NCBI RefSeq assembly: GCF_003581645.1
Contig: NZ_QXFK01000018.1
Span: 62,001 to 126,000 of the forward strand
Direction of reading: 5' to 3'
From: Pelagerythrobacter aerophilus
GTDB taxonomy: Bacteria; Pseudomonadota; Alphaproteobacteria; Sphingomonadales; Sphingomonadaceae
DNA length: 64,000 nt
The translations under genes and the position numbers were made by a program. Below are positions 26,585 to 35,016 of this stretch, in pieces; the first letter of the stretch is position 1; each line of letters starts with the position of its first letter. The notes beneath the pieces were generated by a model. The model ran no database searches. It was given only the letters and a program-made list of their open reading frames with translations, and was not told the origin of the DNA.

Positions 26585-27109
26585 TCAATTCCCTGCGGCC
26601 CCTGCACCACCCGCTTCGCGGGCGGTCCCCCTCCCCATCGCAAGACGATGGGGAGGATTGGCGGCGGTCGAGTCCTCCCCAACGACTTGCGTTGGGGAGG
26701 TGGCTGCCGCGCCAGCGGCTGACGGAGAGGCCTTCTTTCCCATCATCACCAGCCGTTCCTCCGCCAACGCCAGAATCCCTTCGGCGACTGCCGTCGCATC
26801 CGCAAGCACGTCGCTCGCAAGAATGCGGAGGGTTCCGATCCGGCGCTCGCGCAGCCAGGCATCCCGCTCTTCGTCGCGCGCAGGCCGGTCGCCCATGTCG
26901 TGCGCGAGGCCATCTATCTCGATCGCGAGATTGGCCCGAGCGCAGAAGAAATCGAGCACATAGCGACCGGCCGGGTGCTGCTTGCGGAAGCGGAGGCCAC
27001 GTGGCGAACTGCGTAGCTGTTGCCACAGCAGCACCTCCGGCAGCGACATTTCGCGCCGCAGGCGCTTGGCGCGCTTTACGGTGCGAGTCGGCTTTGCCGG
27101 TCGGCTCAA
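26585..27109 (-). CDS. DUF559 endonuclease-like protein bracketed by repeats
   Basis: A protein of 174 residues if started at the TTG at 27109, where GGAGGGG lies at good spacing. The ATG at 27049 is the alternative. The DUF559 core, related to Vsr-type and restriction-like nucleases, runs from RRLREMSLPEVLLW-like sequence through RGLRFRKQHPAGRYVLDFFC and ANLAIEIDGLAHD to ERDAWLRERRIGTLRI. The IEIDG and the earlier VLDFFC blocks hold the likely catalytic acidic residues. The tail of about 45 residues is simply translated repeat. Both flanks are copies of one palindromic repeat. Biological role unknown. Confidence 0.82.
   Translation of the reverse strand: MSRPAKPTRTVKRAKRLRREMSLPEVLLWQQLRSSPRGLRFRKQHPAGRYVLDFFCARANLAIEIDGLAHDMGDRPARDEERDAWLRERRIGTLRILASDVLADATAVAEGILALAEERLVMMGKKASPSAAGAAATSPTQVVGEDSTAANPPHRLAMGRGTAREAGGAGAAGN
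26597..26731. repeat. Nested palindromic repeat, copy 1
   Basis: About 135 bases made of a small hairpin (CCCGCTTCGCGGG), two larger hairpins with CTCCCC/GGGGAG stems (about 26631-26655 and 26674-26699), and a weaker last hairpin. It is in the same orientation as copy 2, 517 bases away. The first large hairpin here differs in its loop-proximal bases from copy 2 (ATCGCAAGACGAT). This copy encodes the last ~45 residues of the DUF559 gene. Confidence 0.88.
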
Positions 27110-27113
27110 GGGG

Positions 27114-27246
27114 CCCCTCCACCACTCGCTGCGCGAGCGGTCCCCCTCCCCAACGCAAGTCGTTGGGGAGGATTGGCTGCGGCAGTCGATCCTCCCCAAC
27201 GACTTGCGTTGGGGAGGTGGCATCGCGAAGCGATGACGGAGGGGCT
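27114..27246. repeat. Nested palindromic repeat, copy 2
   Basis: About 133 bases between cysS and the DUF559 gene. Order: CTCGCTGCGCGAG hairpin, large hairpin at about 27147-27171, large hairpin at about 27191-27216, then CATCGCGAAGCGATG hairpin. The two large hairpins are exact reverse complements of each other, so the unit is a palindrome of palindromes. Its edge supplies the ribosome site of the DUF559 gene on the minus strand. Confidence 0.9.
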
Positions 27247-27253
27247 TCCGCCC

Positions 27254-28729
27254 CTACCCAAGCTTCCATTCCCAGCCCAGCGGATCGCCGTCCATCACTT
27301 CGACTCCCTTCGCCGCCAGCTCCTCCCGGATCGCGTCGGAGCGGGAGAAGTCGCGTGCCGCACGGGCGTCGCGGCGGCGTTCGAGGGCGTCTTCGACATC
27401 GTCCTCGTCCAGTTCGGCGTCCTTGGGCCGCAGCCGCAGGTCGGCACGGGTGAGGTCGAGCAGGCCGAGGCCGAGGATCGAGTCCATCTCCGCGATCGCC
27501 GCGCGCCGGGCGGCCGGGTCGATCTTCTTCGCCGCCAGCGCTTCCTCGAAGGCGGTCAGCGCGAGCGGGGTGTTGAGATCGTCGGACATCGCGGCGTCGA
27601 ACCGGTCGAGGAACGGCGCGAGGCGCGGGTGGCGCGGGTCGCCGCCTTCGTCCGCATCGGCGAAGCGCTCGGCGGCCAGCACCATGCGCTTGAGGCGCGT
27701 CAGCGCGGCGCCGAGGCCGTCCCACGAGAACTCCAGCTCGCTGCGATAATGCGCCTGGAGGCACATCAAGCGGTAGGCGAGCGGGTGGTAGCCCTTCTCC
27801 GCCAGCAGCGGCAGGCGCAGGAACTCGCCGGCGCTCTTGCTCATCTTGCCCGACCGCTCGACCAGGAAGTTGTTGTGCATCCAGATGCGCGCGCCGCTGG
27901 CGAGCGGATCGTCGAGGCCGTTGGTGCAGCAGCGTGCCTGATTCTGGGCGATTTCGTTCGGATGGTGGATCTCGCGGTGGTCGATCCCGCCGGTGTGGAT
28001 GTCGAACGGGAAGCCGAGCAGTGCTTCGCCCATGACAGAGCATTCGAGGTGCCAGCCCGGCGCGCCGCGGCCCCAGGGACTGTCCCACTCCATCTGGCGC
28101 GTCTCGCCGGGCGGGGTCTTGCGCCAGATGGCGAAGTCGGCGGCGTTGCGCTTGCCTTCGACCGCCTCGATCCGGCCTTCCCCGTCCTCGGTCTTCGCGC
28201 GGGCGAGCCGGCCATAGTCGGCAACGGTCGAGACGTCGAAATAGAGGCCGCTGTCGAGTTCGTAGCAATGCTTGTCCGCGATCGACTTCGCGAATTCGAT
28301 CATCTGCGGCACGTAGTCGGTGGCGATCGACCAGTGTGCCGGGTCGGGCTTGCCCGCCTTCATCGGCCCCCGGATGTTCAACGCCTTGACGTCGGCCCAG
28401 TATGCCTCGGTGTAATGCTTCGCGATGTCCCAGATCGACTGGGCTCGTTCCGCTGCGGCTTTCTCCAGCTTGTCCTCGCCCGCGTCGGCATCGTCCGTCA
28501 GGTGACCGACATCGGTGATGTTGACGACATGGGTGAGCGCGTAGCCCTTCCAGCTCAGCGTACGGCCGAGCACGTCGGCAAAGACGTAGGCGCGCATATT
28601 GCCGATGTGCGGGTAGTTGTAGACGGTCGGCCCGCAGGAGTAGAGGCGCGCCTCACCGGGATGGACGGGCTCGAAGGTTTCGAGCTGGCGGGTCAGCGAG
28701 TTGAAGAGCTGAAGGGGCGTGCCGGTCAT
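27254..28729 (-). CDS. cysS: Cysteinyl-tRNA synthetase
   Basis: A 491-residue class I aminoacyl-tRNA synthetase charging tRNA-Cys. The HIGH-like signature is PHIGNMRAYVFADVLGR near the N-terminus, and the KMSKS loop is SGKMSKSAGEFL near residue 300. Zinc ligands expected in the family are seen as Cys in LYSCGPTVYN, Cys in LECSVMG and His in GGIDHREIHHPNE. The length is normal. Its 3' end directly abuts repeat copy 2. Confidence 0.97.
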   Translation of the reverse strand: MTGTPLQLFNSLTRQLETFEPVHPGEARLYSCGPTVYNYPHIGNMRAYVFADVLGRTLSWKGYALTHVVNITDVGHLTDDADAGEDKLEKAAAERAQSIWDIAKHYTEAYWADVKALNIRGPMKAGKPDPAHWSIATDYVPQMIEFAKSIADKHCYELDSGLYFDVSTVADYGRLARAKTEDGEGRIEAVEGKRNAADFAIWRKTPPGETRQMEWDSPWGRGAPGWHLECSVMGEALLGFPFDIHTGGIDHREIHHPNEIAQNQARCCTNGLDDPLASGARIWMHNNFLVERSGKMSKSAGEFLRLPLLAEKGYHPLAYRLMCLQAHYRSELEFSWDGLGAALTRLKRMVLAAERFADADEGGDPRHPRLAPFLDRFDAAMSDDLNTPLALTAFEEALAAKKIDPAARRAAIAEMDSILGLGLLDLTRADLRLRPKDAELDEDDVEDALERRRDARAARDFSRSDAIREELAAKGVEVMDGDPLGWEWKLG

Positions 28730-28763
28730 CGCCGCAAGCCTTGGCCCGCGCGCGGGCTCGCGG

Positions 28764-29441
28764 TCAAGCGCCGAAACCCTGCCAGCGGATCGCCTCTCCC
28801 AGCGGCGCGCGGGCGACGGGGAAGCCGTTCACCGGCGCCTCCGGATCGCGCCAGCCGATTGCGAGGCCGCAGAAGAAGGTGTGATCCTCCGGGATCTCGA
28901 CCACTTCGCGGATCTGCGGCGAATAGACCGCCCAGGCCTCCTGCGGGCACGAATCGAGCCCCTCTTCGCGCAGGAGCAGCATGATGGTCTGCAGCCACAT
29001 GCCGATGTCGGACCACTGCGGCGGCCCCATGTATCTCGGCGTGTGGACCAGCATCAGCACCGGCGCGCCGAATGCGCGGAAGTTGTTGGCGAACCACTGG
29101 AGGCGCTGCGCCTTGTCTTCCCGCGCGACACCGAGCGCGCCGTACATGTCCTCGCCCACGCCGAACCGGCGCTGCTCGTAGGCGCCGTCGAGTTCCGGCG
29201 GGTAGATGTGATACTCCGGCGCATGCGCCGCGCGGCCCCTGGGGAACTCCTCCGCAATCCGCGCGAACAGGCGCTGCAGCGGCTCGCCGGTGAGAACGAG
29301 CCCGTGCCACGGCTGCGTGTTCCCGCCCGACGGCGCCCGCTGCGCCTGCTCCAGAACCCGCGCCAGAACCGCGCGATCGACGGGCTTGTCGAGGAAGGCG
29401 CGGATCGAACGGCGGCTGGCGACCGCTTGGGACACGTTCAC
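28764..29441 (-). CDS. Nitroreductase family FMN protein
   Basis: A 225-residue nitroreductase-fold flavoprotein. The N-terminal FMN-binding block is ASRRSIRAFLDKPVDRAVLA, followed by QAQRAPSGGNTQPWH, both typical. The C-terminal part has FFCGLAIGWRDPEAPVNGFP, another family landmark. It should reduce quinones or nitro compounds with NAD(P)H. It is seven bases downstream of cobT on the same strand, but no functional link is known. Confidence 0.93.
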   Translation of the reverse strand: MNVSQAVASRRSIRAFLDKPVDRAVLARVLEQAQRAPSGGNTQPWHGLVLTGEPLQRLFARIAEEFPRGRAAHAPEYHIYPPELDGAYEQRRFGVGEDMYGALGVAREDKAQRLQWFANNFRAFGAPVLMLVHTPRYMGPPQWSDIGMWLQTIMLLLREEGLDSCPQEAWAVYSPQIREVVEIPEDHTFFCGLAIGWRDPEAPVNGFPVARAPLGEAIRWQGFGA

Positions 29442-29448
29442 GATCGGC

Positions 29449-31269
29449 TCACTCCGCCTCGAACAGCCCGGCGAGCTGTTCGATGATGGTGCCGCCCAGT
29501 TGCTCGACGTCCATGATCGTCACCGCGCGCTTGTAGTAGCGGGTGACGTCATGGCCGATGCCAATGGCGACGAGCTGGACCGGGGATTGCTTCTCGATCC
29601 ACTCGATCACGCGGCGCAGGTGGCTTTCGAGATAGCCGGCGCTGTTCACGCTCAGGGTCGAATCGTCGACCGGCGCGCCGTCCGAAATCACCATCAGGAT
29701 ACGGCGATCCTCCGAGCGGCCGAGCAGGCGCTGGTGCGCCCAGAGCAGCGCCTCGCCGTCGATGTTCTCCTTCAACAGCCCCTCGCGCATCATCAGGCCG
29801 AGATTGCGGCGCGCCCGACGCCATGGCTCGTCGGCCTGCTTGTAGACGATGTGCCGCAGGTCGTTGAGGCGGCCGGGATGCGGCGGCTTGCCGTCGGCGA
29901 GCCAGGCTTCGCGGCTCTGCCCGCCCTTCCATGCACGGGTGGTGAAGCCGAGGATCTCGGTCTTCACGCCGCACCGCTCGAGCGTGCGCGCGAGAATGTC
30001 CGCGCTGATCGCCGCGATCGAGATCGGCCGCCCGCGCATCGAACCGGAATTGTCGATCAGCAGGGTGACGACGGTGTCCTTGAACTCGGTATCGCGCTCG
30101 ACCTTGTAGCTCAGCGAATGACCGGGGCTGATGACGACGCGTGCGAGGCGCGCGGCATCGAGCAGCCCTTCTTCCTGGTCGAAGTCCCAACTCCGGTTCT
30201 GCTGCGCCATCAGGCGCCGCTGGAGGCGATTGGCAAGCTTGGTGACGACCGACTGGAGCCCGGCGAGCTGGCTGTCGAGATAGGCGCGAAGCCGGTCGAG
30301 TTCCTCGGCGTCGCACAGCTCGCCGGCCTCGACGATCTCGTCGAACTTGTCCGTGAAGTAGGTGTATTCGAAATCGTTCGGGATGTCGGTCCACGGGCGG
30401 TTGGGGCGGACGGGCAGCATGCCCTCGTCGCCTTCTTCCGAAGGCTCGCCGTCGGCCATTTCCTCGCTCGACTCGGTATCGCCGTCGGTCTCGCTGTCGC
30501 CTTCGCCCTCGCTCGGCTCGCCCGCGATCTCGGTCGTCTGCGGCTCGGCCTCACCGGTGTCCTCGCCCTCGTCCTGATCCTCGTCCTGATCGAGGCCGTC
30601 CTCTTCGTCGCCTTCCTCGTTGTCGCCGCTCTCGTTCTCCTCCGGCCGGGTGAGTTCGAGGTGGCGCAACATGTCCAGCGCAAGTGACTGGAATGCCTTC
30701 TGATCGTCCAGCGAGAGCGCGAGCGCTTCCAGATCGGGCTCGGCTCGCGCCTCGATGAACTCGCGCACCATTTCGACACCGGCGCGCGCGCGTTCGGGGA
30801 TCGGCGCCCCGGTCAGCCGCTCGCGCAGGATCAGGCCCAGCGCGGTCTGCAGCGGAACGTCGTTCTCGCTCTGCGCCCGCGCAATCGGATCGCTCGCCGT
30901 GCGCAGCTCCACCGCGGCATCAAGGTTCTCGCGTATGCCGCTGAAATTGTTCGCTCCGAGCGCCTCGTAGCGGACCTGTTCGGCCACATCGTAGCAGGCG
31001 CGCGCGACCGGTTCCGACGGCGCCCCGCGCGCGTGCAGCGCGGCGTTGTGATGACGCAACTTGAGCGCGAAGCTGTCGGCGAAGCCGCGCGCCTCGCGGG
31101 CCTGCTCCGACGGCAGGGTACGTCCGGGGAGCGGGACGCGGAAATTCTTGCCGTTGGCCGCAGGCGCGTCGGCGCTCCAGGCGACCTCGACCTCGGGCTC
31201 GCGCGCGAGGGCGCGCGCCGTTCCGGTCAGCGCCTGCTTGAAGCGGTCGAGGGGAGTCTGGTCGGCCAA
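29449..31269 (-). CDS. cobT: Cobaltochelatase CobT-like subunit with VWA domain
   Basis: A 606-residue CobT-family protein. It has an N-terminal CobT domain (about residues 10-210), a strongly acidic Glu/Asp/Gly linker (about 215-290), and a C-terminal von Willebrand A domain. The MIDAS motif [10 protein letters not shown] (about residue 415) is intact. In aerobic cobalamin synthesis CobT works with the AAA+ subunit CobS and the large CobN to insert cobalt. cobS, normally beside it, is not in the window, and fsa is immediately upstream. Its exact role is therefore less certain than its family. Confidence 0.92.
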   Translation of the reverse strand: MADQTPLDRFKQALTGTARALAREPEVEVAWSADAPAANGKNFRVPLPGRTLPSEQAREARGFADSFALKLRHHNAALHARGAPSEPVARACYDVAEQVRYEALGANNFSGIRENLDAAVELRTASDPIARAQSENDVPLQTALGLILRERLTGAPIPERARAGVEMVREFIEARAEPDLEALALSLDDQKAFQSLALDMLRHLELTRPEENESGDNEEGDEEDGLDQDEDQDEGEDTGEAEPQTTEIAGEPSEGEGDSETDGDTESSEEMADGEPSEEGDEGMLPVRPNRPWTDIPNDFEYTYFTDKFDEIVEAGELCDAEELDRLRAYLDSQLAGLQSVVTKLANRLQRRLMAQQNRSWDFDQEEGLLDAARLARVVISPGHSLSYKVERDTEFKDTVVTLLIDNSGSMRGRPISIAAISADILARTLERCGVKTEILGFTTRAWKGGQSREAWLADGKPPHPGRLNDLRHIVYKQADEPWRRARRNLGLMMREGLLKENIDGEALLWAHQRLLGRSEDRRILMVISDGAPVDDSTLSVNSAGYLESHLRRVIEWIEKQSPVQLVAIGIGHDVTRYYKRAVTIMDVEQLGGTIIEQLAGLFEAE

Positions 31270-31288
31270 GATTACGTCCGCGTCCGTC

Positions 31289-31945
31289 TCACTTCAGGAT
31301 CGTCTGCCCGGTCTTCGCCCAGTCGGCGAGGAACCCTTCGATGCCCTTGTCGGTCAGCACGTGCTTGAACAGCCCCCGGATCACGCTCGGCGGCATGGTC
31401 GCGACGTCGGCGCCGATCTTTGCGCTCTGGAGCACATGCGTCGCGTGCCGCACCGAGGCCACGAGTATCTCCGTATCGAACAGATAATTGTCATAGATCA
31501 GGCGGATATCGCTGATAAGCTCCATCCCGTCGAACCCGTTGTCGTCATGACGTCCGACGAACGGCGAAACGAAGGTCGCCCCGGCCTTGGCCGCGAGCAG
31601 CGCCTGGTTGGCCGAGAAGCACAGCGTGACGTTGACCATCGTTCCGTCACTGGTCAGCGCCTTGCAGGTCTTCAGGCCGTCGATCGTCAGCGGCACCTTG
31701 ATGCAGACGTTGTCGGCGATCTTGCGGAGGACTTCGGCCTCCTTCATCATCGTCTCGTGGTCGAGGGCGACGACCTCGGCGCTCACCGGTCCGTCGACGA
31801 GGCTGGATATTTCCTTGGTCACTTCCATGAAGTCGCGACCCGACTTTGCGATCAGCGAGGGGTTGGTGGTGACGCCGTCGAGCAGGCCGGTCGTGGCCAG
31901 GTCCTCGATCTCGGCGGTGTCGGCGGTGTCGACGAAGAATTTCAT
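31289..31945 (-). CDS. fsa: Transaldolase-like fructose-6-phosphate aldolase
   Basis: A 218-residue small transaldolase of the FSA/TalC subfamily. It starts [17 protein letters not shown], the usual N-terminus, so the ATG at 31945 was chosen over the longer frame. The [13 protein letters not shown] block and the Schiff-base Lys in [10 protein letters not shown] are intact. The C-terminal [20 protein letters not shown] is also typical. It transfers dihydroxyacetone units in central carbon metabolism. It precedes cobT by 19 bases and is divergent from priA. Confidence 0.95.
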   Translation of the reverse strand: MKFFVDTADTAEIEDLATTGLLDGVTTNPSLIAKSGRDFMEVTKEISSLVDGPVSAEVVALDHETMMKEAEVLRKIADNVCIKVPLTIDGLKTCKALTSDGTMVNVTLCFSANQALLAAKAGATFVSPFVGRHDDNGFDGMELISDIRLIYDNYLFDTEILVASVRHATHVLQSAKIGADVATMPPSVIRGLFKHVLTDKGIEGFLADWAKTGQTILK

Positions 31946-32099
31946 GTTCGGCTCCGATTGGCGATTCCCGTCCGCCTTAGCCAAGCCACCCAATGACGGC
32001 TAGGCCTTCCGGGCCCCCTCCGGCGAGCAACAAACCGGACATTTCGCCCGGCCCCGTCTTGCCGCCGGCGCCCCGCCGCTCTCATATGGGCGCGATCCG

Positions 32100-34265
32100 A
32101 TGAACCGCGTCCGTCTCCTCGTCTTCAATGCCGCGCTCGGCGCGCTCGACTACTCGGTGCCGCCGGGGATGACGGTCGGGCCGGGCTCGGTCGTGGCCGC
32201 GCCGCTCGGCCCGCGCCAGATCGTCGGGGTGGTATGGGACGAAGAGCGCCTGCCGGCCAATCCCGTTCCCGACGCCAAGCTGCGCCCGCTGATCGAAGTG
32301 CTGCCGGTCCCGCCGCTCAGCCCCGAGCTTCGCCGGCTGATCGAGTGGACGGCAGACTACTACTGCGCCCTCCTCTCCTCCGTTGCACGCATGGTGATCG
32401 CCAGCGGCGGGGCGCTGCGCGGACCTGCCACCGTCACCGAATACCGCCTCACCGGCGGCATGCCCGAACGCATGACGCCGCAGCGCGAGCGGGCGATGGA
32501 ACTGCTCGAAGGCGAGCAGGCGACGATCCGCGAGCTGGCCGAACTCGCCGGCGTGTCGGACGGCGTGTTGCGCGGCCTGGTGAACCAGGGCGTGCTGGAA
32601 CCGGTCGTCGTCGATTGCGACCGCCCCTACCCGCGCGGCGATCCCGACCACGCCCTGCCAGAGCTGACCGCGGACCAGCGCGCAGTCGCCGACCGGCTGG
32701 TCGAGGCCGTCGGCGCCGATGCGTTCGCGCCCTTCCTGCTCGACGGCGTGACCGGCTCCGGCAAGACCGAGACTTATTTCGAGCCGCTCGCCGCCGCGCT
32801 GCGCCTGGGCCGGCAGGTCCTCGTCCTCCTGCCCGAGATCGCGCTGACCGAGGCGTTCCTGCGCCGGTTCGAGGACCGGTTCGGTGCGCCGCCGGTGGTC
32901 TGGCATTCCTCACTCAAGTCGACCGAGCGCCGCCGCGCCTGGCGCGCGATCGCGAGCGGGGACGCGCAAGTCGTCGTCGGCGCGCGGTCGGCGCTGTTCC
33001 TTCCTTATGCGCGGCTGGGCCTGATCGTGGTCGACGAGGCGCACGAGGTCAGCTTCAAGCAGGACGAAGGGGTCCGCTACAACGCGCGCGACGTGGCGGT
33101 GATGCGCGGGCATTTCGAGCGCATTCCGGTGATCCTCGCCAGCGCCACACCGGCACTCGAGAGCCTGCAAATGGCCGAGAGCGGAACCTACGAACGCCTC
33201 GAACTGCCCAGCCGCTTCGGCGCGGCCGAGCTGCCGGCGATCGAGACCCTGAACCTGACGGAGGAACCGCCGGAGCGCGGCCGCTGGCTCGCCCCGCGGC
33301 TGGCGGAGGAACTGGCGATGCGGCTGGAGCGCGGTGAGCAGTCGCTGCTGTTTCTCAACCGCCGCGGCTATGCTCCGCTGACGCTATGCCGCAACTGCGG
33401 GTTCCGCTTCCAGTGCCCCAACTGCACCGCGTGGCTGGTCGAGCATCGTTTCAGCCGCCGGCTCGCCTGCCACCACTGCGGTCACGAGACCCCCCCGCCC
33501 GCGACCTGCCCCGAGTGCGGCGAGCCCGACTGCCTGGTCGCCTGCGGCCCGGGCGTCGAGCGGATCGCGGACGAAGTCGCCGAAATCCTGCCCGAGGCAC
33601 GCGTCGCGGTCGCGACCAGCGACACGCTCAACTCACCGGAGAAAGCGGCGGAGTTCGTTTCGCAAGTCGAAGCCGGAGCGATCGACGTGATCGTCGGCAC
33701 GCAGCTCGTGACCAAGGGCTTCCATTTTCCCGAGCTGACGCTGGTCGGTGTCGTCGACGCCGATCTCGGCCTCGAGGGCGGCGACTTGCGCGCGGCGGAG
33801 CGCACCTATCAGCAGATCGCGCAAGTGGCCGGCCGTGCCGGTCGCGGCGACAAGCCGGGGCAGGTCCTGATCCAGACGCGCCATCCCGAAGCCGCTGTCA
33901 TCGCCGCTCTCGCGGCCGGCGACCGCGACGCCTTCTACGCAGCCGAGACCGAGGCGCGCCGCCACGCGGGCGCCCCGCCGTTCGGCCGCTGGGCCGCGAT
34001 CATCGTTTCGAGCGAGGACGAGGCCGAAGCCAAGGAAGCCGCCCGCGCGATCGGCGGGACGCGCCCCGACCACCAGGACATCGCCATCCTCGGCCCAGCA
34101 CCCGCGCCGCTGTCGCTGCTGCGCGGCCGCTACCGCTACCGCCTGCTCATCAACGCCCGCCGCAGCGCGCAAGTACAGGACGTGATCCGCCAGTGGCTCG
34201 GTGCCCTCGACTTCCCCCGCGGCGTGCGGGTGAGCGTGGATGTGGATCCATACAGCTTCGTGTAG
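32100..34265 (+). CDS. priA: Primosomal replication restart helicase PriA
   Basis: A 721-residue superfamily 2 helicase that restarts stalled forks. It has a 3'-DNA-binding domain at the N-terminus (VPPGMTVGPGSVVAAPLGPR), Walker A in GVTGSGKTETYFEPL and the DEAH box in VVDEAHEVSFKQDEG. A zinc-binding insertion with paired cysteines follows (CRNCGFRFQCPNC and CHHCGHETPPPATCPECGEP). C-terminal helicase motifs include VAGRAGRGDKPGQV. All hallmark residues are present. It is divergent from fsa and converges with the PEP-mutase-like gene. Confidence 0.97.
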   Translation: MNRVRLLVFNAALGALDYSVPPGMTVGPGSVVAAPLGPRQIVGVVWDEERLPANPVPDAKLRPLIEVLPVPPLSPELRRLIEWTADYYCALLSSVARMVIASGGALRGPATVTEYRLTGGMPERMTPQRERAMELLEGEQATIRELAELAGVSDGVLRGLVNQGVLEPVVVDCDRPYPRGDPDHALPELTADQRAVADRLVEAVGADAFAPFLLDGVTGSGKTETYFEPLAAALRLGRQVLVLLPEIALTEAFLRRFEDRFGAPPVVWHSSLKSTERRRAWRAIASGDAQVVVGARSALFLPYARLGLIVVDEAHEVSFKQDEGVRYNARDVAVMRGHFERIPVILASATPALESLQMAESGTYERLELPSRFGAAELPAIETLNLTEEPPERGRWLAPRLAEELAMRLERGEQSLLFLNRRGYAPLTLCRNCGFRFQCPNCTAWLVEHRFSRRLACHHCGHETPPPATCPECGEPDCLVACGPGVERIADEVAEILPEARVAVATSDTLNSPEKAAEFVSQVEAGAIDVIVGTQLVTKGFHFPELTLVGVVDADLGLEGGDLRAAERTYQQIAQVAGRAGRGDKPGQVLIQTRHPEAAVIAALAAGDRDAFYAAETEARRHAGAPPFGRWAAIIVSSEDEAEAKEAARAIGGTRPDHQDIAILGPAPAPLSLLRGRYRYRLLINARRSAQVQDVIRQWLGALDFPRGVRVSVDVDPYSFV

Positions 34266-34266
34266 C

Positions 34267-35016
34267 TCAGGCGTAGAGCGCCCGCGCTTCCTCGGTGAGG
34301 CGCGCCATGGCCTCGCTCCACGGGACGGGTCCCCAACTGACGCGAGCAACGCCAGCTTCGGTCAGCGTCGCGAGGTCGGGCATGCCGGCGCGCATCATCA
34401 CGTTGACGGGCAGCGGAGCGCGCTGACAAGTCTCCGCGATGAGCTCCGGATCGCTCATGCCGGGGACGAAGAAGCATTGGGCGCCAGCTTCCTTGTAGGC
34501 AGCGGCCCGCTCGAGCGCTTCGCTCAACAGGGTGCGGTCGTTGGGGTTGCCGCCGGCGAACAGCGGCTTGAGGAACAGATCGGTGCGCGCGTTGACATAA
34601 AGCCCGCTGGCCGCGACGGCGGCCACCCGGCGGGCTTGCCCTTCCACGGAGTGCAGGCCTGCACCGCCGACCGTCTGATCCTCGAAGTTGCAACCGACGA
34701 CGCCCGTTTCAGCTAGCAGCTTCGCATGCTCGGTGAGATGCACCGGATCGACCGCGAAGCCGCCTTCGAAATCGGCCGAAACCGGCACGTCTACCGCGCG
34801 AGCGATGCGGCGCAGGCAATCGAGGAACAAGTTGAACGGGATTCCCTCTCCGTCGGGAAAGCCGTTGGCTTCCGCGAGCGAATAGCTGCCGGTAGCGAGT
34901 GCGGGGGCGCCCCCTGCGGCCACGGCGCGCGCGCTGCCGGCGTCCCAGATGTTGTAAAGCAGCACCGGGGCGCCGGGGCGGTGGAGTGCTGCGAACTGGT
35001 CCTTCAAAGCATTCAT
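34267..35016 (-). CDS. Isocitrate lyase/PEP mutase superfamily protein
   Basis: A 249-residue TIM-barrel enzyme of the isocitrate lyase/phosphoenolpyruvate mutase superfamily. It has the PVLLYNIWDAGSARAVAAGG start, the metal-binding SADFEGGFA, and the block GCNFEDQTVGGAGLHS. The catalytic cysteine motif KKCGH of true isocitrate lyases is absent. Related proteins include 2-methylisocitrate lyase and phosphonopyruvate hydrolase, but the substrate here is not known. Its ATG overlaps the ada stop by four bases, so it is co-transcribed with ada. Confidence 0.88.
   Translation of the reverse strand: MNALKDQFAALHRPGAPVLLYNIWDAGSARAVAAGGAPALATGSYSLAEANGFPDGEGIPFNLFLDCLRRIARAVDVPVSADFEGGFAVDPVHLTEHAKLLAETGVVGCNFEDQTVGGAGLHSVEGQARRVAAVAASGLYVNARTDLFLKPLFAGGNPNDRTLLSEALERAAAYKEAGAQCFFVPGMSDPELIAETCQRAPLPVNVMMRAGMPDLATLTEAGVARVSWGPVPWSEAMARLTEEARALYA

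Noticed and set aside
26597-27246. CRISPR array, because of repeated elements.
   Set aside because: Only two copies, each itself palindromic, with a protein gene between; no regular spacers or cas genes.
23992-27453. A 1153-codon plus-strand open frame across the dehydrogenase genes.
   Set aside because: It runs antisense to well-supported genes (aldehyde dehydrogenase, 2-hydroxyacid dehydrogenase, DUF559); high GC leaves such frames open. The sequence has no recognisable domain.
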